In this document: piece after piece, positions 33,334 to 42,397 of the stretch
How the letters are laid out: every line of letters starts with the position of its first letter
Position numbering within the stretch: position 1 is the first letter of the stretch
DNA from: UBA1535 sp964371035
GTDB lineage: Bacteria; Bacillota; Clostridia; Tissierellales; Sedimentibacteraceae
DNA: 64,000 bases
Direction: 5' to 3'
NCBI GenBank assembly: GCA_964371035.1
Contig: CAYJLG010000008.1
Span: 20,952 to 84,951, forward strand
The notes under the pieces: generated by a model
Databases searched by the model: none
The model's input: only the letters and a program-made list of their open reading frames with translations
What the model was told of the DNA's origin: nothing
Program-made: the position numbers and the translations under genes

Positions 33334-33362
33334 ATTATATCATAGAGTTAAAAAAATGTAAA
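33334..33362 (-). promoter_or_regulatory. Sigma-A promoter of the metG operon
   Basis: TTTACA (33362-33357), 17-base spacer and TATAAT (33339-33334), with an extended TGA just before the -10 box. The leader is short and lacks T-box features. Confidence 0.65.
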
Positions 33363-33475
33363 TTGACAATTTCAAGTCTATTTGAGTAATTTTTAAATTT
33401 ATCTTTTAAAAAATTTTTAATTGTGATATTATTAATATATAATCAATAATATTATTAATACCAAAGGAGATAGTG

Positions 33476-34627
33476 ATGAGTAAAAGCAAAGTATTTTTTA
33501 CGGATATGCGTGCATTACCGGGAACAAATTTGTTGAAGAAACTTGAGAAATTAGTTAGAAGTGCAGGGATAGATGGGATTAATTTTGAGGAAAAATTTTG
33601 TGCAATCAAAATTCATTTTGGAGAACCAGGAAATTTAGCTTTTTTAAGACCTAATTATTCAAAAGTTGTAGCTGACGTTGTTAAATCGCTTGGAGGAAAG
33701 CCTTTTTTAACTGACTGCAACACATTATATGTTGGGCGTAGAAAAGATGCTTTAGAGCATATAGAGGCTGCTTATGAAAATGGTTATACGCCTTTTTCTA
33801 CTGGATGTCATATACTTATAGGTGATGGACTAAAAGGCCACGATGAAACACTTGTTGAAATAGAAGGTGAATTTGTTAAAGAAGCAAAAATAGGTTCGGC
33901 AATAGTTGATGCAGATATAATTATTTCTTTGAATCATTTTAAAGGCCATGAAATGACTGGTTTTGGCGGTGCAATCAAAAACTTAGGTATGGGATGTGCT
34001 AGCAGAGCTGGAAAAATGGAACAACATTCAGCAGGTAAGCCAAATGTAAATTCTAAAAAATGTAAGAAGTGTAAAGTATGTTCAAAGTATTGTGCTCATG
34101 GTGCCATAACTTTTGATAGTGAAGGCATAGCTTCTATCAACCATGATAACTGCGTAGGCTGCGGAAGATGTATCGGAGCATGTTCATTCAACGCTATAGG
34201 CGTAAACTGGGATTCGGGAGAAGACAACTTAAATAAAAAAATGGCAGAATATACTTACGCTGTAGTCAAAGATAAACCACATTTCCATGTGAGCTTAGTT
34301 ATTGATGTTTCACCATACTGTGACTGTCATGCTGAAAATGACGTAGCAATAATTCCTGATGTCGGTATGTTTGCGTCTTTTGATCCTGTTGCTCTTGATC
34401 AGGCTTGTGCAGATGCATGTATCAAGCAAACATCTTTTAAAGATAGTTATGTTGGTGATAAATTGTCTGAGAATCATTCATGCTCAGATGACAAGTGTTC
34501 ATGCAATCATACTTCTCATGTTGATCATTTCAAAATCATGCACCCAACTACTGATTGGAAAGTATGTCTTGAACATGCTGAAAAAATGGGTGTAGGTAAA
34601 AGAGATTACGAGTTAATTGAAATCTAA
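33476..34627 (+). CDS. DUF362-domain protein with 2x[4Fe-4S] ferredoxin insert
   Basis: The N-terminal and C-terminal parts match DUF362, a family of iron-sulfur proteins of unknown reaction (KIHFGEPGNLAFLRP near residue 45; SLNHFKGHEMTGFGGAIKNL near residue 150). Two ferredoxin motifs lie at about 190-235: KCKKCKVCSKYC and NCVGCGRCIGAC. Near the C-terminus a short segment rich in cysteine and histidine (CSDDKCSCNHTSHVDH) interrupts the usual sequence and may bind another metal. AAAGGAGA precedes ATG at 33476; a GTG at 33473 is too close. The protein is 383 residues. Its redox partner is unknown. Confidence 0.8.
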   Translation: MSKSKVFFTDMRALPGTNLLKKLEKLVRSAGIDGINFEEKFCAIKIHFGEPGNLAFLRPNYSKVVADVVKSLGGKPFLTDCNTLYVGRRKDALEHIEAAYENGYTPFSTGCHILIGDGLKGHDETLVEIEGEFVKEAKIGSAIVDADIIISLNHFKGHEMTGFGGAIKNLGMGCASRAGKMEQHSAGKPNVNSKKCKKCKVCSKYCAHGAITFDSEGIASINHDNCVGCGRCIGACSFNAIGVNWDSGEDNLNKKMAEYTYAVVKDKPHFHVSLVIDVSPYCDCHAENDVAIIPDVGMFASFDPVALDQACADACIKQTSFKDSYVGDKLSENHSCSDDKCSCNHTSHVDHFKIMHPTTDWKVCLEHAEKMGVGKRDYELIEI

Positions 34628-34648
34628 ATTTTTTAATGGAGGTACTTT

Positions 34649-34828
34649 ATGCAAACATGGATTGCTGCATTTATACTAATAATTGCCATTGTTGGTATTT
34701 TCTATTTTGCAAAGACTAAATCTAGTAGTTTTATTAATTACAAATTAGCTATAGCACTATTAAGTATGCTATCTGTAATCTTGTTTGGCTACATTTTGTT
34801 GACTTTAACATTTTTAAGTTCAATGTAA
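34649..34828 (+). CDS. Small membrane protein
   Basis: A 59-residue protein follows the DUF362 gene by about 20 bases and has GGAGG eight bases before ATG. It consists of two hydrophobic helices (about 2-19 and 32-54) joined by a short polar loop. I do not recognise a family. It may be co-transcribed with its neighbours on both sides. Confidence 0.55.
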   Translation: MQTWIAAFILIIAIVGIFYFAKTKSSSFINYKLAIALLSMLSVILFGYILLTLTFLSSM

Positions 34829-34861
34829 AAAAAAACTTATTAAAGCGAGGATTTAAAGCAA

Positions 34862-35914
34862 ATGAAATTTAAAACTATTTTATTAATAATGTTGCTATCC
34901 ATTTTATTGATGTTTTCGTCAGGATGTGACAGCACAGATGACAGTAATGTCGACAACCCAGATAATGGTTCTACTACTGACGATGTTACCAATGCCGTGG
35001 ATGATAACGATGCAGATATTGTCGATGAATCAAGTGATGAGGAAGATTTTTATTACAACGGTGTTTGGACACTTATATCTGATACCGATTTGCCTTTTTA
35101 TTATTTAGATACTCAAGATGATACTATAGTTTGTTTTGATGAAAACACTAGAGTTTTAGATTATGGTACTATGAATTATGACAAAGAGCGTGCAGCGCAA
35201 GGTGGCCCTGAAATTATTTTCACTTTTGACAATATTGGTGAATTCGGTGCTTCTTTTAAAGGTTCAGCAGATATTGCTGATGATAAGTATATGTATATTA
35301 CCAACATGTTTGACTGGAGTGCAGATGTCGAAGTTTCAGAGATGCATTATCAATTTTCAGGCACATTTTACACATCTTGGTATAATATAGCTTCTCCAGA
35401 ATTGTATGACGATATTCCTTTTTATTACCTAGAAATCCAAAAAGGCAATGGAAGAGTTTTCTGCTTTAATGAAAATATTGAATATGTTGACTCAGGAACA
35501 TTTGAATTTAACGATGACGTTTATACTTTCTATTTTGAAAACCTTGGCGATTACACTAGCACAACAGACGAAAACCTCCATGGTAATGAATGGATGGACC
35601 TGACTAAGTTGGATGAAGATGGTGATATTTTTAAATTTAATTTTCTTCAATCTCCTCAAAAAATATCAGGAAATCATTATGGCAAGGAATCATCTGAAAT
35701 ATTGTTAGATGCTCTTGGAAATTTGGCAGAAGGCAAGTCGATTGTTGTTGGTGATGCTAAGATAATAAACGGTTTTGAGTGTGAAACTTTTTCGTTTGGC
35801 ACAAACTCAGATGATAAATTCTTGACAGAAAAACATTATGCTGTCAGCAATCATGGAAAAATTTATGAGTTAGATGTCGCATCTGATAAATGGATTGAAT
35901 TTATTGCTGAATAA
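34862..35914 (+). CDS. Acidic lipoprotein of unknown function
   Basis: A lipoprotein signal peptide ends in the lipobox FSSGC near residue 22, so the mature protein should be attached to the outer face of the membrane. A stretch of about 45 residues rich in Asp, Asn and Ser follows. The body has two similar repeats, DLPFYYLDTQDD near residue 77 and DIPFYYLEIQKG near residue 183, each followed by a CFDEN or CFNEN segment. This indicates an internal duplication of about 105 residues. I recognise no catalytic motif. GCGAGG precedes the start. Confidence 0.7.
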   Translation: MKFKTILLIMLLSILLMFSSGCDSTDDSNVDNPDNGSTTDDVTNAVDDNDADIVDESSDEEDFYYNGVWTLISDTDLPFYYLDTQDDTIVCFDENTRVLDYGTMNYDKERAAQGGPEIIFTFDNIGEFGASFKGSADIADDKYMYITNMFDWSADVEVSEMHYQFSGTFYTSWYNIASPELYDDIPFYYLEIQKGNGRVFCFNENIEYVDSGTFEFNDDVYTFYFENLGDYTSTTDENLHGNEWMDLTKLDEDGDIFKFNFLQSPQKISGNHYGKESSEILLDALGNLAEGKSIVVGDAKIINGFECETFSFGTNSDDKFLTEKHYAVSNHGKIYELDVASDKWIEFIAE

Positions 35915-35947
35915 TATTTTCTGATTGCAAGATAAAATTTAAAAATA

Positions 35948-35992
35948 AAAAAGAAGCTGTGTCACATTAGTCTTGTGATATAGCTTCTTTTG
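35948..35992. terminator. Terminator between the lipoprotein and cyanophycinase-like genes
   Basis: AAAAGAAGCT-TGTCAC and GTGATA-AGCTTCTTTT pair over a short loop, flanked by A-rich and T-rich runs; suited to both convergent genes. Confidence 0.8.
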
Positions 35993-36009
35993 TTAAGCTC
36001 GTTTTTTTA

Positions 36010-37140
36010 TCAAAATATTTCTATATTCAGCACCATTTTTTCTATACATAGTTTGCCGTTTTTTTCAAATATTTTGGTTTTTGTAGATTTTTTTAAACGA
36101 TAAATAATGCTACTATCTATATCTGTACCTGAAGTAATATTATTTTTGCTTTTTGCTAATGACGTCATCATTTTAGTGAACTCATAACCATTCTCACTAA
36201 AAATATCTGGTGAAATATAGGCTTCTTCTTGCATGTCCGTTATATCTATAATATTTTTTGGTGTGATTATAGATTTTGTTTTAAAGTCAAACGTATCTTC
36301 GTCTGTCAAATACGATATTTCAATATTTTTTATCAATTTGCATCCCGCAAAATAATCTTTAATATTTGATACATCGACTATAAATACGCCTTCTTTACCT
36401 CCAACAATACCTTTGCCTTGACTTAATCCAATGTATGTGTCTTCGTCAACACCTATTCCAAGATTTCTTCCTGTTTGCAAGATGCACGAAACTAATCTTC
36501 CCATGCGGTTTCTTTTATCAAAATGTGAATCTGTAAGCCCATATTTGCTAAATATGCCAAACCCTTTCATCACATAAGATTCTTCGTCTAATGTCGAGTC
36601 AAATTTGTCTATCGAAATTTTCTTAAAGCCAACTTGTTTTAGCGCTTGTTTACTATTTCCATTTATTATCATTGGGTCTGATTGTATATGATCTCCAGCA
36701 CTCGTGCCTACCAATATCCCTCCATTTTGACAAAATCTTCTTAATTCAGCTAATACTTCTGTATCTGACTCATCATCATTAAAAAAACATCTTGAAATCT
36801 TAGCTTGATCTCCGCCTTGAAAAAAAACTATGTCTACGTTTTTTAATATTTGTATGCATGAATCAACATTTTCTTTTGTAATCGTATCTATAGTTAAAGG
36901 AAAAAAAATGGGGATATGTCCACATTCTTCAAAAAAATGCCTTGACTGAGTTGAATTTTTATCATTATAAATTTCTATAGCTTCATTGTATGAATCTCTA
37001 GATGCGCAAACAACAGCTATTTTTAGAGACGTGACACCCAATTTTAATTTCAATTTACCTAGCAATTCAGAAAATGTGTCTTTTTCTACAGCGCCACCCA
37101 TTGCTATAGAATTAATTTTTGTCGAAAATTCTTTTAACAT
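36010..37140 (-). CDS. cphB: Cyanophycinase-like S51-family peptidase
   Basis: Cyanophycinases cut the aspartate-arginine polymer cyanophycin into beta-aspartyl dipeptides; related S51 peptidases cut after aspartate. The nucleophile is in GTSAGDHIQS near residue 147 (canonical sequences read GTSAGA). The FFQGGDQAKI motif near residue 108 and GIGVDEDTYI later in the protein support the family. A distinct C-terminal domain of about 100 residues follows. There is no signal peptide, so it acts inside the cell. AAGGAA favours ATG at 37140 over 37146. It overlaps the regulator upstream and shares the operon with IadA and a peptide transporter. Substrate is inference. Confidence 0.75.
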   Translation of the reverse strand: MLKEFSTKINSIAMGGAVEKDTFSELLGKLKLKLGVTSLKIAVVCASRDSYNEAIEIYNDKNSTQSRHFFEECGHIPIFFPLTIDTITKENVDSCIQILKNVDIVFFQGGDQAKISRCFFNDDESDTEVLAELRRFCQNGGILVGTSAGDHIQSDPMIINGNSKQALKQVGFKKISIDKFDSTLDEESYVMKGFGIFSKYGLTDSHFDKRNRMGRLVSCILQTGRNLGIGVDEDTYIGLSQGKGIVGGKEGVFIVDVSNIKDYFAGCKLIKNIEISYLTDEDTFDFKTKSIITPKNIIDITDMQEEAYISPDIFSENGYEFTKMMTSLAKSKNNITSGTDIDSSIIYRLKKSTKTKIFEKNGKLCIEKMVLNIEIF

Positions 37141-39208
37141 AATCATTTCCTTTTTCTGTAAGTTTTGTACCTATTTTGCCTTTATCTTTATGAATATATC
37201 CCTTTTTTTCTAGTGTTTCTAGTCTTGTTCTTACTTTGTGTTGACTTAAATTTATACCTTTAGAAATTAATTTATGTGAAATTTTTTCTCGTCCAGCAAG
37301 TTGATCTTCGCGTAAAAGTTCATTAATTGCTAACAATATTTCTCTATTTTCATTATTAATAAATTCACTATTTTCGCTACAATCATTTAAAAAAGCGTCA
37401 AAATTCGATACGTTTTTTCTGTTTTTTTCGTCTTCATCATTATTTTCAAAGAAATTTTTATCAGGCATATTCGAAACTTTTAACACGTTGCTATCTCTAA
37501 CTGCTAGCATATACTTTATCGTGTTTTTTAGTTCACGTATGTTTCCCGACCATTTAAACTTACTGAAATTTTCTATTATTTCTTTCGGCATATAAATTTC
37601 TGCGGACGTTTCATTTCTAATAAAACAATTAACTAAATCAACAATATCTGTCTTCCGCTCTCTTAGTGGTGGAATATATACATATCCTATCTTTAACCTA
37701 TAATATAAATCTGCCCTAAACAATTTCTTTTCTACTAATTCGAGCAGATTGCGATTTGTAGCCGCTATGACCCTAACATCTATTTTTTTAATGTTTGAGC
37801 CACCCAAAAGCATTACTTCTTTTTCTTGGATTACTCTTAAAAGTTTTTGCTGTACTTTAGGTGAAATATCACCTATTTCATCCAGAAAAATCGTGCCTCC
37901 ATCTGCAAGTTCAAATAAACCTATTTTTCCACCTTTTTTAGCTCCTGTGAATGCACCTTCTTCATATCCAAAAATTTCACTTTCAACCAATTCTTCAGGC
38001 AAAGCACTGAAATTAACGGCCAAAAAAGGTCCATTTCTTCTTGATGATTCATTATGTATAGCACTTGCAAATAGTTCTTTACCTGTTCCACTTTCTCCTT
38101 CTATGAGCATGGTCAAATCTGAATTCCCTAATTTTTTAGCATTAAATATAGTTTCTTTAATCGTCTTGCTTTCGCCTATAATATCTTCAAACTTATATTT
38201 TGCATAATGTCCTTTTAAAACAAGTTCTTTTCTTAAGCTTTGTTTGTCTGTAGCATCTACTTCTTCTAACAAAGTAGCGATAGTTAATTTGCTATTTGAA
38301 ATATTAATCTTAGACAGTTTTATACTTTTATCATTGAGTATAATCGTTTTTTGATCATGAGAATTTCTAGCTAACAAATGTTTCAAAAGATCTTTAGAAA
38401 CTAAATTTTTAATGTTTTTATTGTCTACATTTTTATTTTTTATATTCAAAATATTCTTAACTTGTTCGTTTGCAAAGACTATCGTACCTTCTTCACTGTA
38501 TACTAAGATGCCACTACTAAGATTTTGAACAATATTATTTAAATACGAATTTAAACTTTTGACTTGTGCAACTGCTGTTGATAATCTCTTTGATACGTTA
38601 ATTATTTTTTTAATATATTTTTTGGATACATTGTCAGCATCAAGTTCATTAAGTTTCAACTTTTTCATAATTTTGTATAGCGCTGCAAAGTCAAGTGTCC
38701 TCGACCCTATATCTATTATGTTTTTTACGCAATCTGGAGCCCGTTCAGTTTCTCCTGGAGTTATTGCAATATCTAGTTTTTTGTATTCTTCTATACCTGG
38801 ATAATACGGATGGTATTTTACATGATCAATATTTAAATCTAATAATCCTTTTATGCCTTGTTCTACGGATTCTTGGGCATCATTTACAAAAAGTACTTCT
38901 TCGCCTTCTGGTAGAGCTATCAGTTTATCAAGATATTCAAAATTAATTGTTCTGTTGCATATTATAATATCACAATGTTTAGGCATTAGTTTTAAATCTA
39001 TTAGCTCTTTTTTAATTATATTGCTCGACAATATCAGAATAATATTCTCTGGCAAAGAACTGATCCCATTATCAATAGCATACGGTTCAATACTAATATA
39101 TTTCGGCAAATATTCGGTTATTTGTTCATATAATAATTCTGTAGTTTTTGGAGAACCTGCTACTAATACTATTTTCTTATCTGTAAAATAATCATCAACA
39201 TATCCCAT
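37112..39208 (-). CDS. Sigma-54 activator with winged-helix C-terminus
   Basis: This protein would open sigma-54 promoters using ATP. A PAS-like segment near residues 225-320 precedes the AAA+ domain, which has Walker A GESGTGKELFASAIH, the sigma-54 contact loop GAFTGA, Walker B GGTIFLDEIGD and WSGNIRELKN. The N-terminal 200 residues have alternating hydrophobic strands and match no family I recognise. The C-terminus does not look like the usual Fis helix-turn-helix; instead LAGREKISHKLISKGINLSQ onward reads as a winged helix. GAGG precedes ATG at 39208; a TTG at 39223 is less likely. It sits inside the operon it may control. Confidence 0.85.
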   Translation of the reverse strand: MGYVDDYFTDKKIVLVAGSPKTTELLYEQITEYLPKYISIEPYAIDNGISSLPENIILILSSNIIKKELIDLKLMPKHCDIIICNRTINFEYLDKLIALPEGEEVLFVNDAQESVEQGIKGLLDLNIDHVKYHPYYPGIEEYKKLDIAITPGETERAPDCVKNIIDIGSRTLDFAALYKIMKKLKLNELDADNVSKKYIKKIINVSKRLSTAVAQVKSLNSYLNNIVQNLSSGILVYSEEGTIVFANEQVKNILNIKNKNVDNKNIKNLVSKDLLKHLLARNSHDQKTIILNDKSIKLSKINISNSKLTIATLLEEVDATDKQSLRKELVLKGHYAKYKFEDIIGESKTIKETIFNAKKLGNSDLTMLIEGESGTGKELFASAIHNESSRRNGPFLAVNFSALPEELVESEIFGYEEGAFTGAKKGGKIGLFELADGGTIFLDEIGDISPKVQQKLLRVIQEKEVMLLGGSNIKKIDVRVIAATNRNLLELVEKKLFRADLYYRLKIGYVYIPPLRERKTDIVDLVNCFIRNETSAEIYMPKEIIENFSKFKWSGNIRELKNTIKYMLAVRDSNVLKVSNMPDKNFFENNDEDEKNRKNVSNFDAFLNDCSENSEFINNENREILLAINELLREDQLAGREKISHKLISKGINLSQHKVRTRLETLEKKGYIHKDKGKIGTKLTEKGNDYVKRIFDKN

Positions 39209-39227
39209 TGTATATTTCCTCAATTAA

Positions 39228-40394
39228 TCAATCAAATTTACCTGTTACTATTATTTTTTGGTTTTCAATCATCAATTTTCCTTTGCAAATTAGGTGTTGT
39301 ATTTCAAGATTTTCTTTTTTTAATATTGCTATATCATTATCGAAGCCTACAGAAATTCTACCTTTATTTTTTAGTTTTAATATGTCTGCTGGATTTGAAG
39401 TTGCTATTTTAAACGCTCTGTCTATGTCTAGATTTTTTTCAAAATGAAGTTTTCTGATGACTTCTAATATTGAACTACAAGTACCTATTTTAAGCCCTGA
39501 AAGATTTCCGTCGCTATCAAACACAGGTAAACTTCCTTGTCCATCAGATGATAAAGTCATATTTTCGATTTTTACTCCAGCTTCTAGCATTCTGATTACA
39601 GCATCCGATGCTTCGACTTCGCCATCTTCAATGAATTCAGGCGTCGTGCTCGTTGTAAAATCTACATATCCACCCTTTAATGCGTATTGTATACCATCTT
39701 GGTATATCACAGGATTTCTATTCATATGTGTCGGCAAAAATTGAGTTATTGGAATCATTGTATTTTCTAAAACGTCATAAATTGGTGCTAGTGGATTTTT
39801 GTCGTCTCCCATGTGTAAATGTACTATTCCAGCTTTCCCACTCAACATTCCACCTAATCTAGTATCTGATGCTATTTTTGATAATTCTGAGGTCGTAGGA
39901 CAGCTAGATCTATGATCTGATATCGCGACCTCTCCTACTCCTATTATTTTTTCTACTAAAATCATGTCTTCTGTTATATTACCTGTAGCAGTCCTAATTG
40001 GTGTTTGATACGATCCAGTATAAATAAAAGTTGAAATCCCTTCTTCTTCTAATGCATGTGCCTTAGCTATTAAGTTTGTCATCGTTCTTGTTATTCCATC
40101 TGTGCCTAATACGCCTACTACAGTAGTAATCCCTGCACTAGTTATATCTGCTAGCTTGACTTCTGGAGTACGAGTAGAAAATCCACCTTCTCCTCCGCCA
40201 CCACATATATGAACGTGTGGGTCTATAAGACCTGGTGTCACATAACATCCTGTAGCATCTATGATTTCTACTTCTACGTTATCAATTATTATTTCATCTT
40301 CTATCGCTAATATGTTGTTTCCACCTATCAAAATTTGCTTAACACCTATGTTTTCCGGTGTTAACACTGTTCCATTTTTTATAATTTTCAACAT
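39228..40394 (-). CDS. iadA: Isoaspartyl (beta-aspartyl) dipeptidase
   Basis: IadA is a zinc amidohydrolase that splits beta-aspartyl dipeptides, which arise from isoaspartate damage or cyanophycin breakdown, into aspartate and an amino acid. The metal ligands are in GLIDPHVHICGGGGEGGF near residue 62. ISDHRSS, IVHLHMG and LSSDGQGSLP supply the other ligands and the catalytic region. The 388-residue length is standard. AAAGGAG precedes ATG. It lies directly after the peptide transporter genes and before the activator and cyanophycinase-like genes, a strong sign of one pathway. Confidence 0.93.
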   Translation of the reverse strand: MLKIIKNGTVLTPENIGVKQILIGGNNILAIEDEIIIDNVEVEIIDATGCYVTPGLIDPHVHICGGGGEGGFSTRTPEVKLADITSAGITTVVGVLGTDGITRTMTNLIAKAHALEEEGISTFIYTGSYQTPIRTATGNITEDMILVEKIIGVGEVAISDHRSSCPTTSELSKIASDTRLGGMLSGKAGIVHLHMGDDKNPLAPIYDVLENTMIPITQFLPTHMNRNPVIYQDGIQYALKGGYVDFTTSTTPEFIEDGEVEASDAVIRMLEAGVKIENMTLSSDGQGSLPVFDSDGNLSGLKIGTCSSILEVIRKLHFEKNLDIDRAFKIATSNPADILKLKNKGRISVGFDNDIAILKKENLEIQHLICKGKLMIENQKIIVTGKFD

Positions 40395-40409
40395 GAAGAC
40401 ATCTCTCCT

Positions 40410-42386
40410 TTATATCGATTCTGAATATTTCTGTAATTCTTCCTCATTAGCCCAGACAAAATGATTTTCACTTATTTTAGCCCAAAACGGCTTGTCTTTA
40501 TCATAATTATGCATTTTAGGATCATAGATTGTCAATACTTTATTTTTTTCTATGCTTGGATCTGGTACTGGAATAGCAGAGAGTAACGATTTCGTATAAG
40601 GGTGTACAGGATTTTTAAATAACTCCTCACTTTCAGCCAATTCAACTATTCTACCTTTATATATTACTGCAATTCTGTCAGATATAAATTTTACTACACT
40701 CAAATCGTGCGCGATAAACAAATATGTCAGATCATTCTCTTTTTTCAATTTGTTGAGCAAATTGATTATCTGAGCTCTTATAGATACATCAAGAGCAGAT
40801 ATCGGCTCATCTGCAATTATAAATTGAGGATTCATAACTAGCGATCTAGCAATTCCAATCCTTTGTCTTTGCCCTCCACTAAATTCATGTGGAAACCTCG
40901 AAGAAAATTCAGGTAATAATCCTACACTTTTCATTGCTGCCTCAACCTTTGCAGCTCTATCTTTATCATCTTTATACAGTTTATAGTTATATAAGCCCTC
41001 TGAGATAATGTAATCTACTTTTGCTCTTTCATTTAAACTTGCCATAGGATCTTGGAATATCATCTGAACTTTTTGTCTAAAATCTTTCATATCATGATAA
41101 TTTAATTTATCGCTTATGATTTTATTATTAAACGAAATTTTTCCTTTACTTATCGGATGAATTTTCATGATGGCTCTTCCGATAGTTGTTTTCCCTGAGC
41201 CACTTTCACCTACGAGCGATAATGTTTCACCTTTATAAATATCAAAGCAAACATCCTTAACAGCTGTAAATACACCTTTAGAAGTCTTAAATTGAACTTC
41301 TACATCTTTTAATGATACTAGTATTTCCTTTTTAATGGCATCATTATTTTCTGTTAGTATAGGATCTATTTGTTGTACTTCATTCACTGAATTTAATTTT
41401 TCTTTTATATGTCGCGCATCTTCGTGCAATAACCATGTCTTTGCATAGTGAGTATCAGATACCTTAAAAAATGGTGGTCTCTTAACGTAATCAATCTTTA
41501 GAGCGTCTTGATTTCTAAATGCAAAAGCATCACCTTCAATGTTTTTGAACAAGTTTGGAGGTGTGCCTTTAATAGAATACAAATCTCTGCCTTTAGTTCC
41601 CAATTGTGGCAAGGATTTTAAAAGTGCTGTAGTGTACGGATGTTGTGCATTTGAAAAAAGTTCATGCACATTCCCATGTTCGACTATTTCGCCTGCATAC
41701 ATCACTGCAACTCTATCAGCTACATTTGCTACCACACCTAAATCATGTGTAATAAATATAACACTCATACCATAAATTTTTTGAACATTTTTAATCAAAT
41801 CTAGTATTTGTGCTTGAATTGTTACATCAAGAGCAGTAGTCGGTTCATCACAAATTAAAACATCAGGGTTACAAGCAATTGCAGTCGCAATTACAACTCT
41901 TTGTCTCATGCCGCCTGAAAATTCATGTGGAAATTGCTTATATCTATTTTCTGCATCACTTATTCCTACATCACCAAGTATCTTAATCGCTTGTTGTTTT
42001 GCGTCCTCTTTTTTTAAGCCTTGATGAAGAGTTATAACTTCTCTTATTTGTTCTCCTATTGTTTTTAATGGATTAAGAGCAGTCATAGGATCTTGAAATA
42101 TCATAGATATCTTCTTGCCTCTTAATTGCAACCATTGCTTTTCTGTCTTATTTTTTGCAATATCGTTGTTTTCAAAAATTATTTCACCTGAATCTACCCA
42201 TCCATTTTTTTCTAACATTCCTACGCAAGCTTTTGTAAAAACACTTTTGCCAGAACCGCTTTCACCAACAATAGCTAATGTTTCACCTTTATATAGATCA
42301 ATTGAAGCTTCTCTTATAGCAGTAAGTATTTTTCCTCTTAGATTAAATTTAACTACTAAATTTTTAATTTCTAAAATTTTTTCCAT
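40410..42386 (-). CDS. oppD: Fused peptide ABC transporter ATPase (OppD-OppF type)
   Basis: Two complete ATPases lie in one polypeptide of 658 residues. Both have a Walker A (GESGSGKSV and GESGSGKTT), a signature (FSGGMRQRV and FSGGQRQRI) and a Walker B (LICDEPTTALD and IIADEPISALD). A linker near residues 270-340 with KRPPFFKVSDTHYAKTW joins them, typical of the oligopeptide-transporter C-terminal domain. The transporter normally uses two separate subunits; fusions of this kind are known. It powers the OppB/OppC channel encoded just upstream in the transcript. Confidence 0.92.
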   Translation of the reverse strand: MEKILEIKNLVVKFNLRGKILTAIREASIDLYKGETLAIVGESGSGKSVFTKACVGMLEKNGWVDSGEIIFENNDIAKNKTEKQWLQLRGKKISMIFQDPMTALNPLKTIGEQIREVITLHQGLKKEDAKQQAIKILGDVGISDAENRYKQFPHEFSGGMRQRVVIATAIACNPDVLICDEPTTALDVTIQAQILDLIKNVQKIYGMSVIFITHDLGVVANVADRVAVMYAGEIVEHGNVHELFSNAQHPYTTALLKSLPQLGTKGRDLYSIKGTPPNLFKNIEGDAFAFRNQDALKIDYVKRPPFFKVSDTHYAKTWLLHEDARHIKEKLNSVNEVQQIDPILTENNDAIKKEILVSLKDVEVQFKTSKGVFTAVKDVCFDIYKGETLSLVGESGSGKTTIGRAIMKIHPISKGKISFNNKIISDKLNYHDMKDFRQKVQMIFQDPMASLNERAKVDYIISEGLYNYKLYKDDKDRAAKVEAAMKSVGLLPEFSSRFPHEFSGGQRQRIGIARSLVMNPQFIIADEPISALDVSIRAQIINLLNKLKKENDLTYLFIAHDLSVVKFISDRIAVIYKGRIVELAESEELFKNPVHPYTKSLLSAIPVPDPSIEKNKVLTIYDPKMHNYDKDKPFWAKISENHFVWANEEELQKYSESI

Positions 42387-42397
42387 TTTGAAGCCTC

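Noticed and set aside
33415..33443. Promoter for the DUF362 gene
   Set aside because: A TATAAT at 33438-33443 is present, but no acceptable -35 lies at the right distance; too weak to list.
33255..33475. Possible T-box leader upstream of metG
   Set aside because: The region lacks the TGGGACCGCG-type and GGTGG elements and a terminator; the mapped promoter leaves only a short leader.
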